Shown here: positions 21,170 through 29,417 of the stretch, piece after piece | How positions within the stretch are numbered: the stretch's first letter is position 1 | How the letters are laid out: each line of letters starts with the position of its first letter | Source: Bacillota bacterium | Lineage (GTDB): Bacteria; Bacillota_E; Sulfobacillia; Sulfobacillales; Sulfobacillaceae | Reading direction: 5' to 3' | NCBI GenBank assembly: GCA_021820645.1 | Contig: JAKADJ010000003.1 | Location: 1-34,627 of the forward strand | DNA: 34,627 nt | Position numbers and translations under genes: made by a program | Notes under the pieces: model-generated | Told to the model about the DNA's origin: nothing | The model's database searches: none | The model's input: the letters and a program-made list of their open reading frames with translations, nothing else

Positions 21170-22219
21170 ATGGCGCGATGGTTGGTGATCTTGGCTGGGG
21201 GACGCGGCGAACGATTTTGGCCGTTGTCACGGATGATGCATCCAAAGCAATTTTTAACGTTGATGGGCGAACATAGCATGATTCGGAGTACGCGCGATCG
21301 GGTGCGCCCCTTAATCGATCCCGACCACACGTTTGTTGTCACAGGGTTCGATTATGTTAGTAAGGTCAAAGCAAATTTACCTGACGTGCCGGCCTCGCAT
21401 ATTCTCGGGGAGCCCGTGGGGCGCAACACGGCGCCTTCTATTGCCTGGGCAGCCGCTCAGATTCAGCAGTTGGACCCGTCAGGAACCATGCTAGTACTAC
21501 CCTCGGACCATATGATTCAGCAAGAAAAGACCTTTCGTCGACTGGCCAGCCGGGCCATGGAGATGTGCGAGGAGCAAGGGGGCTTTTACACCTTCGGCAT
21601 CGTCCCAACTCATGCGGAAACCGGTTACGGGTATATAGAGCCTGATGGCCCGACCTCTGTTGATGGGATCCTCACTGTGCGCAGATTTATTGAAAAACCT
21701 CCCTTAGAGGTTGCTGAAGCTATGATGCAGACCGGTCAGCACTTATGGAATTCGGGGATGTTTGTCTTTGGCGTCAACGAACTGATGGATTCGGTAGCCC
21801 GATATTTGCCGGAGTTATTCCGGGGTCTTGTCGCGTTGGTGGCAGAACCGGATCAGCTTGAGGTGATTTTTCCCGAGTTGCCCCAAGTCTCCATTGATCA
21901 TGGAATCATGGAACATGCCGAGGAGGTATTTGTGCTGCCGGCAGACATTGGTTGGGATGATGTAGGGACCTTCGCGGCACTCGCACGCCATCTGCCCAGA
22001 AATGACGAGCAGAATGCGGCAAAAGGGCATGCCATTTTCGTGGAAAGTCAAAATGTCACGGCGATTAGCGAGGGGCCCGTGGTGTCCTTTATTGGCGTCC
22101 AAAATTTGCTCGTGGTGGCGACGCGTGATGCGGTGCTGATTCTCTCACCGGAACGAAGTCAAGATGTTCGTAAGGTGGTCCAGGCCTTGAAAGAAGCGCA
22201 GCATGACCACTTGCTGTAA
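21170..22219 (+). CDS. manC: mannose-1-phosphate guanylyltransferase
   Basis: This enzyme makes GDP-mannose from mannose-1-phosphate and GTP, for cell-surface polysaccharide or glycoprotein sugars. The 349-residue protein starts with the pyrophosphorylase loop ILAGGRGERFWPLSR and then HPKQFLTLMG. Further marks are EPVGRNTAPSIAWAA, LVLPSDHMI, the sugar-binding FIEKPP, WNSGMFVF and the Mg-binding WDDVGTF. There is no C-terminal phosphomannose isomerase domain, so this is the single-function short form. GAGGAG lies 12 bases before ATG 21170 and overlaps the preceding gene's end. Confidence 0.93.
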   Translation: MARWLVILAGGRGERFWPLSRMMHPKQFLTLMGEHSMIRSTRDRVRPLIDPDHTFVVTGFDYVSKVKANLPDVPASHILGEPVGRNTAPSIAWAAAQIQQLDPSGTMLVLPSDHMIQQEKTFRRLASRAMEMCEEQGGFYTFGIVPTHAETGYGYIEPDGPTSVDGILTVRRFIEKPPLEVAEAMMQTGQHLWNSGMFVFGVNELMDSVARYLPELFRGLVALVAEPDQLEVIFPELPQVSIDHGIMEHAEEVFVLPADIGWDDVGTFAALARHLPRNDEQNAAKGHAIFVESQNVTAISEGPVVSFIGVQNLLVVATRDAVLILSPERSQDVRKVVQALKEAQHDHLL

Positions 22220-22248
22220 TTCACCACGCAATTTTTAGGAGGGTTTGC

Positions 22249-23127
22249 ATGACGATTCGCAAAGCGGTAATTCCGGCTGCTGGATTGGGAACTAGATTCC
22301 TACCGGCAACAAAAGCACAGCCCAAAGAGATGTTGCCTTTAATCGACACGCCGACCATTCAACTTATTGTGGAAGAGGCGGTTGCATCAGGAATCGAGGA
22401 TCTGTTGGTCGTCATCGGGCGCGATAAGGGCAGTATTGAGGATCACTTCGACCGTGCACCAGAGCTCGAAGAGTTCCTCAGAGAACGTGGCAAAACCGAT
22501 CTGCTTGAGGTGGTGCAAGCGGTCAGTCAACTGACCGATCTACACTTTATCCGACAAAAAGAGCCCAAGGGTCTCGGCCATGCCGTATTGGCAGCGCGCC
22601 GTCATATTGGTGACAATCCGTTTGCTGTATTGTTGGGAGATGACGTTATGGTGGGAGATCCCCCCGTCTTATCTCAATTAACGGCTCAATGGCGTCCGGG
22701 GCACAGTGTGGTGGCGGTGCAGCAGGTTCCTCGCGAGGAGGCTAGTCGATACGGCATTGCCTTTGGCGAATGGAAAAGCGATGGCACCTATCGCGTGAGT
22801 CATATGGTGGAAAAGCCGAGTGCCGATCAAGTGCCTGACGAGGCCTTGGCTGTAATGGGGCGGTACGTCTTGGATCCTGCGGTATTTTCTGCCTTAGAGG
22901 ACCTGGCACCGGGCACCGGCGGTGAAATTCAACTCACCGATGCCCTAGATATCTTGGCTGCCGATGGCGGATTGATTGCCGTGCCGTTCAAGGGGAAACG
23001 CTATGACGTGGGGGAAAAACTCGGCTTTGTCAAAGCCACCGTGGAAGTCGCGTTATCGCGTCCCGATCTGCGTTCCGAATTTCTCACCTATTTACGGCAA
23101 CTTGTCGAAGAGCTAACAGGTCACTAA
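22249..23127 (+). CDS. galU: UTP-glucose-1-phosphate uridylyltransferase
   Basis: GalU/GtaB makes UDP-glucose, used for glycolipids, teichoic acid decoration and exopolysaccharide. The 292-residue protein shows IPAAGLGTRFLPATKAQPKE at the N-terminus, IVEEAVASGIEDLLVVIGRDK, KEPKGLGHAVL, LLGDDVMV, VEKPS and GGEIQLTDAL, all at family positions. TAGGAGG lies seven to eight bases before ATG 22249. Together with manC just before it, it forms a nucleotide-sugar supply pair. No glycosyltransferase is in the window. Confidence 0.95.
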   Translation: MTIRKAVIPAAGLGTRFLPATKAQPKEMLPLIDTPTIQLIVEEAVASGIEDLLVVIGRDKGSIEDHFDRAPELEEFLRERGKTDLLEVVQAVSQLTDLHFIRQKEPKGLGHAVLAARRHIGDNPFAVLLGDDVMVGDPPVLSQLTAQWRPGHSVVAVQQVPREEASRYGIAFGEWKSDGTYRVSHMVEKPSADQVPDEALAVMGRYVLDPAVFSALEDLAPGTGGEIQLTDALDILAADGGLIAVPFKGKRYDVGEKLGFVKATVEVALSRPDLRSEFLTYLRQLVEELTGH

Positions 23128-23139
23128 GGGGCGTTCGGT

Positions 23140-23580
23140 ATGTTCCACGTCCACGTGTATCACTCGGCAGCGCATCTCTTCTTGGCCGAGATGCGGGTAT
23201 TGTTTTTCGCTCAAGGGTTCTTTGCCATCGGGGCTATCGGGTTCGGCCTTATTGTATTCCAACGGTTTCGCCGTCGGCAACGATCTGTCTTATGGGCGGG
23301 GATTCATCTTGCCTGGGTCGTGCTGTTTTGGATATTTTTTCTGTTCATGTGGTATTTTTGGCAACTCGATCAGAGTGTGTGGAGGCCCAGGATAGCTGCG
23401 TGGCACTATGAACTATTTTTGACGTCCCTGATTCTGGGTGCTGTGGTGACCACATTGGGTCTTATTTTACATCATGGTAAGCCACGGGCTGGATTCACTG
23501 GGCGAGTGTTATGGATGCACCTGGTCTTAGCGATCATGACGGTGGGGTTATGGGGGATGAGTAGCTGGCCTTATCGATGA
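23140..23580 (+). CDS. four-helix membrane protein of unknown function
   Basis: The protein has 146 residues with four predicted membrane helices (about 18-42, 50-74, 88-110 and 123-142). The N-terminus is His-rich (FHVHVYHSAAH), and more His lie at helix ends (AWHYE, LHHGK, WMHLV), a pattern seen in haem- or metal-binding membrane proteins. No motif is decisive. It starts 13 bases after galU on the same strand, with a weak GGGG before ATG 23140, so it is probably read through from galU. I cannot assign a family. Confidence 0.65.
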   Translation: MFHVHVYHSAAHLFLAEMRVLFFAQGFFAIGAIGFGLIVFQRFRRRQRSVLWAGIHLAWVVLFWIFFLFMWYFWQLDQSVWRPRIAAWHYELFLTSLILGAVVTTLGLILHHGKPRAGFTGRVLWMHLVLAIMTVGLWGMSSWPYR

Positions 23581-23875
23581 ATTTTCACGACAGTAGACGA
23601 ATATGCCAAGTTTTCTCGCCTCGAAGCTCCAAATTATCTCACGAAAGCCAGCCACCTCACTGCGTTGCCAGGAACGGCCCATGGATACCACTAGTCGTGT
23701 TTCTACCTTATGTAGCTCCCGATTCATCCTTCGCACCGGCCCCTAGGACAGCGGGGAGCGTCTTGGTTTTCTGCGCTCTATGTCGATAAATCCTTGGTTA
23801 TGTTCCGCAATCTTTAACACAATTAGTCTCCCCTCGGGCACTAAAGTGCTACTTAAGTAGCCAGGAGGGATAGTC
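23581..23875 (+). other. leader region of spoIIE
   Basis: No gene is supportable in these 295 bases. The sequence ATGTCGATA at 23780-23788 differs at one base from a Spo0A box core (TGTCGAA). spoIIE is a Spo0A target in B. subtilis, so the box is plausible, but it stands alone and I found no clear -35/-10 pair near it. Two overlapping palindromes lie just before the ribosome-binding site and are listed separately. Confidence 0.35.
23848..23861 (+). promoter_or_regulatory. 14-bp perfect palindrome before the spoIIE start
   Basis: GCTACTTAAGTAGC is a perfect 14-bp palindrome, two bases before the AGGAGGG of spoIIE. It overlaps a second short inverted repeat (GCACT at 23838-23842, AGTGC at 23845-23849), so two alternative structures compete. 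It could be an operator or a translational control element for the sporulation phosphatase. Confidence 0.4.
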
Positions 23876-26044
23876 ATGGCGGGAGAAACCGTACCGTTGC
23901 AAAACATCTCAACAACGTCTCGATGGGGCACTCGACGGCGTTTATGGCCTTTGCGTATCGCGGTGGCTCTCGTGAGCTTTGTGGTGGGACAGGCTCTAAT
24001 TTATCATCACGCGGCTCCGTTTCTATGGGTCTTACTCATCGTGGCGTGGCCACGATGGCGGGCTTTATTCGGCGCGATGGCGATCGGTGGGTTGGCCGGG
24101 ACGCTTACGGCAATTGGGTGGATGCCAGCCTTATGCCTGGGGCTCTTGATTTTCTTGATCCCCGTACCATGGCGACTAACCCGGGCTTCATCGACGCGAT
24201 GGGCGCTCGTGGTACTGGGGAGTCTTAGTGTGTATTGGATAGGACAGACCTATAGTCCGATGCGGGTCATTGTGGCGCTTTTGGTGGCCTCTGGAGCAGT
24301 GCTTCTCTATTGGGCTACAGAACGGGAAATATCAAAAATATCTCAAGGATTGGGTGGAGAAAGTACCCTGCTCCTCGGGTTAGCGGCGTTAGGCAGCCTC
24401 ATCGCGGGACTGGAAGGGTGGGTGCTTGGCCCTGTTCTCCCCAGCGTAATTTTGGGGGGGCTTTTGATTCTCGCCGCGGCCGTAATGAGTGGAGCGGCCG
24501 GGGGCGCTGTTGCCGGGGCTACGTTAGGCTTCACGCTTGCGATCCGGGGATCGGATCCGAATGGTGGAATTGGCATTTTGGTCGCAGCGGGCTTTTTGGC
24601 GGGCTGGCTGGGCACTCGGTCTTGGCGGCTCGCTTCTTTGGGACTGGTGGCAGGTTTTGTCCTTTACGCAATTGTCATTCGGATACCGGTCCACCTTACG
24701 GAGTTTTGGTTGTCGCTGGCCATTGCCGCAGGGGCCTTACAGTTAGTCCCAGCGTCTTTAATCACGTTGGCCACAGAATGGGCCGATGCCATGGTCGCTG
24801 GCGAGACGAAAGATTCCATGGTGAGCCGACTCGAACAAATTGCCGACGTGATGGGAGAAATGGCTCGAGCCTTTAGGATTGAAGAAGAGCCAGTCCATCA
24901 CGAACCTAATCTGGTCGACGCGGTGGTGGAGCCGGTGTGCAAAAAGTGTTCACTATATCGGGCATGCTGGGAGGACGATTTTTATCGGTCGTATCGAGCC
25001 ATGTTAGATCTGACCGCGCGGGGTGAGGGGGAGATTTTAACTCCGGCGCATATGCCCCACGATTTAAGGCGACGTTGCATTAAGCCCGATGCCGTGGTCC
25101 ATGCGGCTAATTTAGGGTTGAATAAAGAACGGGAGCACGCGCGGATGGCGCTCCGAGTTCGTGAAAGCCGAGCACTGGCGGAATTGCAGTTGTCGGGGGT
25201 AGCCAACCTGATTCGGGACATGGCCCATGAACCGGTCATCGAGAATCCACGCCAGAAGCCTAAATCGACGACCGCAATGCTCGATTACCGGGTTGGGATC
25301 GCCAAGCGCCCGCGGCGTGGGGGCGTGGTGACCGGAGATGCTGACTTGGTTCGAGAAATCACTGAATCCCAAGTGATATTGGGACTATCCGACGGGATGG
25401 GAGTAGGGCCTCGAGCGGCATGGGAGAGTGGCACTGCCATGTCTTTGCTCGAACAACTTCTGTTGGCCGGATTTTCACAGGCCATGTCGGTGCGTGCGGT
25501 CAACACGACGCTCCTTTTGCGATCGGTCGATGATCACTTTGCGACCTTGGACCTGGTGCTGCTTGATCGTCAGGCAAGGGGAGCGGAACTCGTTAAAGTG
25601 GCGGCGGCACCGACCTTTATTCGCCGGGGTCACAGGGTGGATGTGGTCCGTGCGCATTCCCTCCCGGTCGGGATTCTTCATGAGGTGCACATTGAACCCA
25701 TTTATCGGGCCATCGAACCCGCTGATGTGATCGTGTTGGTCACCGATGGCGTCATCGATGGACCGCCGTTAGACGGCGGTGAGGATCGACTTCGTGGATT
25801 TCTCAGCGATCTCCCGATTGAGGATCCGAAACTCATGGCAGAAACCATCCTCAGCTTTATGTTAGGGGGAGCCGAAGATGGACGGGATGATGCTGCGGTG
25901 ATGGTGATAGAAGTTCTAGCTCCCGGAAGCCGGACTCGACAAGCGGAAGCCGGGCGGGGCAACGGAACGGTTCATGAATGGAAGCGAATTACTCCGACGC
26001 CGATCCGGCGCAAGGAGAAATCTCACGCACATTTGGTACACTAA
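23876..26044 (+). CDS. spoIIE: stage II sporulation protein E, PP2C-type phosphatase
   Basis: SpoIIE dephosphorylates SpoIIAA-P in the forespore, freeing sigma-F, and helps place the polar septum. The 722-residue protein has about ten membrane helices in the first 310 residues, a linker with the Cys cluster CKKCSLYRACW, then the PP2C-type phosphatase domain. Metal-binding acids are seen in SDGMGVG (D506), VTDGVIDGP (D624) and RDDAAVMV (D671/D672). Length fits the family (about 800 in B. subtilis, somewhat shorter in clostridia). AGGAGGG lies seven bases before ATG 23876. tilS and ftsH follow, as in B. subtilis, but without yabS/yabT. Confidence 0.95.
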   Translation: MAGETVPLQNISTTSRWGTRRRLWPLRIAVALVSFVVGQALIYHHAAPFLWVLLIVAWPRWRALFGAMAIGGLAGTLTAIGWMPALCLGLLIFLIPVPWRLTRASSTRWALVVLGSLSVYWIGQTYSPMRVIVALLVASGAVLLYWATEREISKISQGLGGESTLLLGLAALGSLIAGLEGWVLGPVLPSVILGGLLILAAAVMSGAAGGAVAGATLGFTLAIRGSDPNGGIGILVAAGFLAGWLGTRSWRLASLGLVAGFVLYAIVIRIPVHLTEFWLSLAIAAGALQLVPASLITLATEWADAMVAGETKDSMVSRLEQIADVMGEMARAFRIEEEPVHHEPNLVDAVVEPVCKKCSLYRACWEDDFYRSYRAMLDLTARGEGEILTPAHMPHDLRRRCIKPDAVVHAANLGLNKEREHARMALRVRESRALAELQLSGVANLIRDMAHEPVIENPRQKPKSTTAMLDYRVGIAKRPRRGGVVTGDADLVREITESQVILGLSDGMGVGPRAAWESGTAMSLLEQLLLAGFSQAMSVRAVNTTLLLRSVDDHFATLDLVLLDRQARGAELVKVAAAPTFIRRGHRVDVVRAHSLPVGILHEVHIEPIYRAIEPADVIVLVTDGVIDGPPLDGGEDRLRGFLSDLPIEDPKLMAETILSFMLGGAEDGRDDAAVMVIEVLAPGSRTRQAEAGRGNGTVHEWKRITPTPIRRKEKSHAHLVH

Positions 26045-26089
26045 GGCAAGAAGGGGAAGGTCATCACGCATACGCTCGAGAAAATCTTC

Positions 26090-27433
26090 TTGCCGACAGT
26101 ATCTAAATTTTGGGATTTCGACACGCCATTGGTGGTGGGAGTGAGTGGCGGGGCCGATTCTATGGCCCTCATGGGACTCTTGTTCGCGATGGGGCCATCA
26201 AGGAGACCTTTCCTGCACCCTGTGCATGTGGATCATGGGCTGCGCCCTGAGTCCCGAGATGATGCCACTTGGGTGGTTGGGATGATTCGGGCGCACTGGG
26301 GATTGGAGACCGAGGTCGTAACTATGACCGTCAATCCGGATCCCGGAGAATCGGTGGAGATGGCGGCGCGGCGTCTGCGCTATGCCGCCCTCCATCGGGT
26401 GGCCGAAAGATGGGGATCCTCGTCACAAATTGTTGTTGCCCATCACTACGACGACCAAGTGGAAACCATTTTGATGCGCATTTTGGTGGGGACGGGTATT
26501 GCGGGTCTGGGCGGCATGCGCCCGATTCAAGGGCGTGTGGTACGGCCATTGCTGGAGATTCGACGTGATACCTTGCATCGATATCTTGAAGACAATAGGA
26601 TTCCGTGGTTGGAGGACTCGACCAATACGGACCGCGCGATATTAAGGAACCGAATTCGGCACGACATTCTGCCGTTGTTGGCGACCCAAGTCAACCCGCG
26701 GGTTGATCTGGCGTTAACGCGGCTTGCGGATCAGGCCCGCGATACCTCCGAGGAAATGTCGCAATGGGTCAAAGACTTCTTAAATGATCAGGGAATCGAC
26801 TTGAATCATCCTGTGGTGGTGCTTCCCGCGGAGCTTCGGGCGTGTCCGAAGTCGCGACTGCTGGCCATTTTTAGTCAATATGGAATGCTTCACAATCTGC
26901 GACTGTCTAAGCCCCATTTGGACCAAGCCCTGCAGTCAGATGTTACCTGGCCCCGAGGCGTGATGGTTCGTCATCACCCTGATCGGATTGAATTAGTGTT
27001 ACCGTCTAAAACGTCTGGCCATACCGGGTTTCAAGGTGCGGACATTACGCCGCTGCCAGAGGGAGAAGTCATAGATTTCAGGGGCACTCAACTAATCATG
27101 ACTAGGGCATCTGAGCCCCAGGTCGCGGGCCCCGGCGAGAGAACGTCGCGCATTAATGCGGCGCGCTGGCCAACAGTGGCCGTAAGGGGCTGGCGGGCTG
27201 GGGATGCCATGCGGCCTATTGGGCTGAACGGCACCAAGAAACTTCAAGACCTCTTCGTGGATTCGAAAATTCCTCGACCGTGGCGGCATCGATGGCCTAT
27301 TATTACGGGGGGCTCAGGCGAGGGGGCTCCGATTCTTGCGGTGGTTGGGTTGGCACTCAGTGAAGACGCCAAGCCTGAAGTGGGTTCTGAGTCCTACTGG
27401 ATTCGTTGGATCCCTCATTTTAATGGGGACTAG
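26090..27433 (+). CDS. tilS: tRNA(Ile)-lysidine synthase
   Basis: TilS uses ATP and lysine to modify C34 of tRNA-Ile(CAU) to lysidine, allowing AUA decoding. The 447-residue protein has the PP-loop SGGADS (19-24), HVDHGLRPESRDDA, VAHHYDDQVETILMRI with the catalytic Asp/His pair, RNRIRHDILPLL and a C-terminal WRAGDAMRPIGLNGTKKLQDLFVD substrate-binding domain. TTG 26090 has no good ribosome-binding site. In the same frame an ATC at 26063 lies six bases after AAGGGG and would add HTLEKIFLP, which looks like the usual N-terminal helix. The real start may thus be a rare codon. It follows spoIIE by 45 bases. Confidence 0.93.
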   Translation: MPTVSKFWDFDTPLVVGVSGGADSMALMGLLFAMGPSRRPFLHPVHVDHGLRPESRDDATWVVGMIRAHWGLETEVVTMTVNPDPGESVEMAARRLRYAALHRVAERWGSSSQIVVAHHYDDQVETILMRILVGTGIAGLGGMRPIQGRVVRPLLEIRRDTLHRYLEDNRIPWLEDSTNTDRAILRNRIRHDILPLLATQVNPRVDLALTRLADQARDTSEEMSQWVKDFLNDQGIDLNHPVVVLPAELRACPKSRLLAIFSQYGMLHNLRLSKPHLDQALQSDVTWPRGVMVRHHPDRIELVLPSKTSGHTGFQGADITPLPEGEVIDFRGTQLIMTRASEPQVAGPGERTSRINAARWPTVAVRGWRAGDAMRPIGLNGTKKLQDLFVDSKIPRPWRHRWPIITGGSGEGAPILAVVGLALSEDAKPEVGSESYWIRWIPHFNGD

Positions 27434-27460
27434 CGTGACATCAGATCCTCGATCATAATG

Positions 27461-27469
27461 TGATATAAT
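27461..27469 (+). promoter_or_regulatory. extended -10 promoter for ftsH
   Basis: TGATATAAT is a perfect extended -10. A GTGACA at 27435-27440 is too far away (23 bases) to serve as a normal -35. The element lies 28 bases behind the tilS stop codon and 41 before the ftsH start, so ftsH can be transcribed independently. Confidence 0.55.
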
Positions 27470-27509
27470 AGCAAACGTCTTGAACCGTGGCAGGGAAGGA
27501 GGCTCTTCA

Positions 27510-29330
27510 GTGACAAATCGTTGGGTCCGTGGAGCCCTCACCATCATTTTGTCAGTCCTCTTTATTGTGACCCTCTGGGAACTTACGAGTAATCACACGA
27601 CATCCGTCACCCATGAATCCTATAGCCAAATGCTCACACTAGCTAATAGTGGGCAAATCTCATCGGCGCGTTTAGATTCTCAAAGTCATGTGGTCTATGC
27701 CACCACAACCAATGGCAAAAAATTTGAGACGACCTACGCCACAGAAGGTACTGCGACATTAGCCAATCAACTGGCAAGTCACCACGTGTCGGTAACCATT
27801 ATGCGTCCGGCGACCACATCGTTTTGGCTGAGTCTCTTAGGGAATCTTCTCCCCGTATTGGTCATTGTGTTTATGCTCTATCTATTCTTGAACCAGTCTC
27901 AGGGCGGCGGCAATCGTGTCATGCAATTTGGTCGCTCGCGGGCTCGTTTACATACCGATGCGGGTCGCCGTGTCACTTTTGAGGATGTCGCTGGAGTCGA
28001 AGAAGAAAAGCAAGAACTCGCGGAAGTTGTAGATTTTCTACGCTATCCGAAGAAATATATGGAACTCGGAGCCAGGATCCCAAAAGGCGTGTTGCTGTCG
28101 GGCGCCCCGGGGACTGGAAAAACACTATTGGCGCGGGCGGTTGCTGGTGAAGCCGGAGTGCCATTCTTTTCGGATAGTGGCTCGGATTTCGTTGAGATGT
28201 TTGTGGGGGTAGGGGCTTCGCGAGTTCGCGACCTATTCGATCAAGCCAAGAAGAACGCTCCCTGTATTGTGTTTATTGACGAGATTGACGCAGTTGGCAG
28301 GATGCGAGGTGCCGGATATGGTGGTGGGCACGACGAGCGCGAACAGACACTAAACCAACTGCTGGTCGAGATGGACGGATTCGGCATGAATGAGGGCATT
28401 ATCATCATCGCTGCGACTAACCGCCCGGATGTTTTGGATCCGGCTCTGTTGCGCCCGGGTCGCTTTGATCGTCAAATCATTGTGCATCGTCCCGATGTTA
28501 AAGGGCGCGAAGCGATATTAAAAGTGCATACCCGGGGTAAGCCGTTGGGTGACGATGTTGATCTGGTGACCGTGGCGAAGCGAACTCCAGGATACACCGG
28601 GGCCGATTTGGCCAATCTTTGTAATGAAGCTGCCTTATTGGCGGCCCGTAATCATGAACGAACGATTCAGTTTTGGCATTTCGAAGAAGCGGCAGAACGC
28701 GTTATGGCAGGACCTCAGAAAAAGACACGGGTCATTAATGAGAAAGAAAAGAAGTCTGTAGCGTTTCATGAATCGGGCCATACCTTGGTGGGAATGCTGG
28801 TGCCTCATGGGGACCCGATCCATAAAGTGACGATCATTCCTCGCGGAATGGCTATGGGGTATACGTTGCCATTGCCAACGGAGGATCGATATTTGGTAAC
28901 TAAGTCTCAGATTTTAGATCAAGTCGCGATGGCCTTGGGAGGACGTGCGGCGGAAGAACTGGTGTTTGGCCAAATTTCTACCGGCGCCCAAAACGATCTG
29001 GAAAAGTCCACGGCGATGGTGCGCCAGATGATTACAGAATACGGGATGTCGGAATCCCTCGGGCCCATGACCTATGGTCAACGGCAAGACCAGGTCTTCT
29101 TAGGCCGCGATATCACTAGAGAACGCGATTATGGCGAGGAAGTAGCGTCGGCGATTGACCGTGAGGTTCAAGAAATTGTGATGCAGCAATATAAGCGCGC
29201 CAAAGACCTCCTGGTCTCGCGACGCGCCACGCTGAACCGGCTGGCCATTACATTGATGGAAAAAGAGACGCTCCTAGCGGAAGAGCTTTTGAGAATTGTT
29301 CGAGGGGGCGGCGACGCCGCGATCTCTTAA
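27510..29330 (+). CDS. ftsH: ATP-dependent zinc metalloprotease FtsH
   Basis: FtsH is a membrane-anchored AAA+ protease that degrades misassembled membrane proteins and regulators, including ones that delay sporulation. The 606-residue protein has two membrane helices (about 7-25 and 104-124) around an extracytoplasmic domain, then the AAA module: Walker A GAPGTGKT (198-205), Walker [12 protein letters not shown], the pore loop [15 protein letters not shown] and the arginine-finger region [14 protein letters not shown]. The zinc site is HESGH (420-424). The start is GTG 27510, seven bases after AAGGAGG; the frame opens to TTG 27480. In B. subtilis hprT separates tilS and ftsH. It is missing here. 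Confidence 0.97.
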   Translation: MTNRWVRGALTIILSVLFIVTLWELTSNHTTSVTHESYSQMLTLANSGQISSARLDSQSHVVYATTTNGKKFETTYATEGTATLANQLASHHVSVTIMRPATTSFWLSLLGNLLPVLVIVFMLYLFLNQSQGGGNRVMQFGRSRARLHTDAGRRVTFEDVAGVEEEKQELAEVVDFLRYPKKYMELGARIPKGVLLSGAPGTGKTLLARAVAGEAGVPFFSDSGSDFVEMFVGVGASRVRDLFDQAKKNAPCIVFIDEIDAVGRMRGAGYGGGHDEREQTLNQLLVEMDGFGMNEGIIIIAATNRPDVLDPALLRPGRFDRQIIVHRPDVKGREAILKVHTRGKPLGDDVDLVTVAKRTPGYTGADLANLCNEAALLAARNHERTIQFWHFEEAAERVMAGPQKKTRVINEKEKKSVAFHESGHTLVGMLVPHGDPIHKVTIIPRGMAMGYTLPLPTEDRYLVTKSQILDQVAMALGGRAAEELVFGQISTGAQNDLEKSTAMVRQMITEYGMSESLGPMTYGQRQDQVFLGRDITRERDYGEEVASAIDREVQEIVMQQYKRAKDLLVSRRATLNRLAITLMEKETLLAEELLRIVRGGGDAAIS

Positions 29331-29417
29331 TCTCAACTTCAACCCCACGGGTGAGTAAAGGTGGCGGTTTGGGGTTATGATCTCCCCATGGAACAACGAC
29401 AAAGGGGTTGATGTTTG

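Noticed and set aside
23548..23789. Two short ORFs on opposite strands between the membrane protein and spoIIE
   Set aside because: Neither has a ribosome-binding site or a recognisable sequence. The plus one begins at an ATGA overlap, but its product looks random.
24310..24876. 188-codon plus-strand ORF inside spoIIE
   Set aside because: It is out of frame within the membrane domain of spoIIE, Arg/Gly/Trp-rich, with no start signal.
29341..29376. AACCCCA/TGGGGTT inverted repeat after ftsH as a terminator
   Set aside because: The loop is 22 bases and no T-tract follows.
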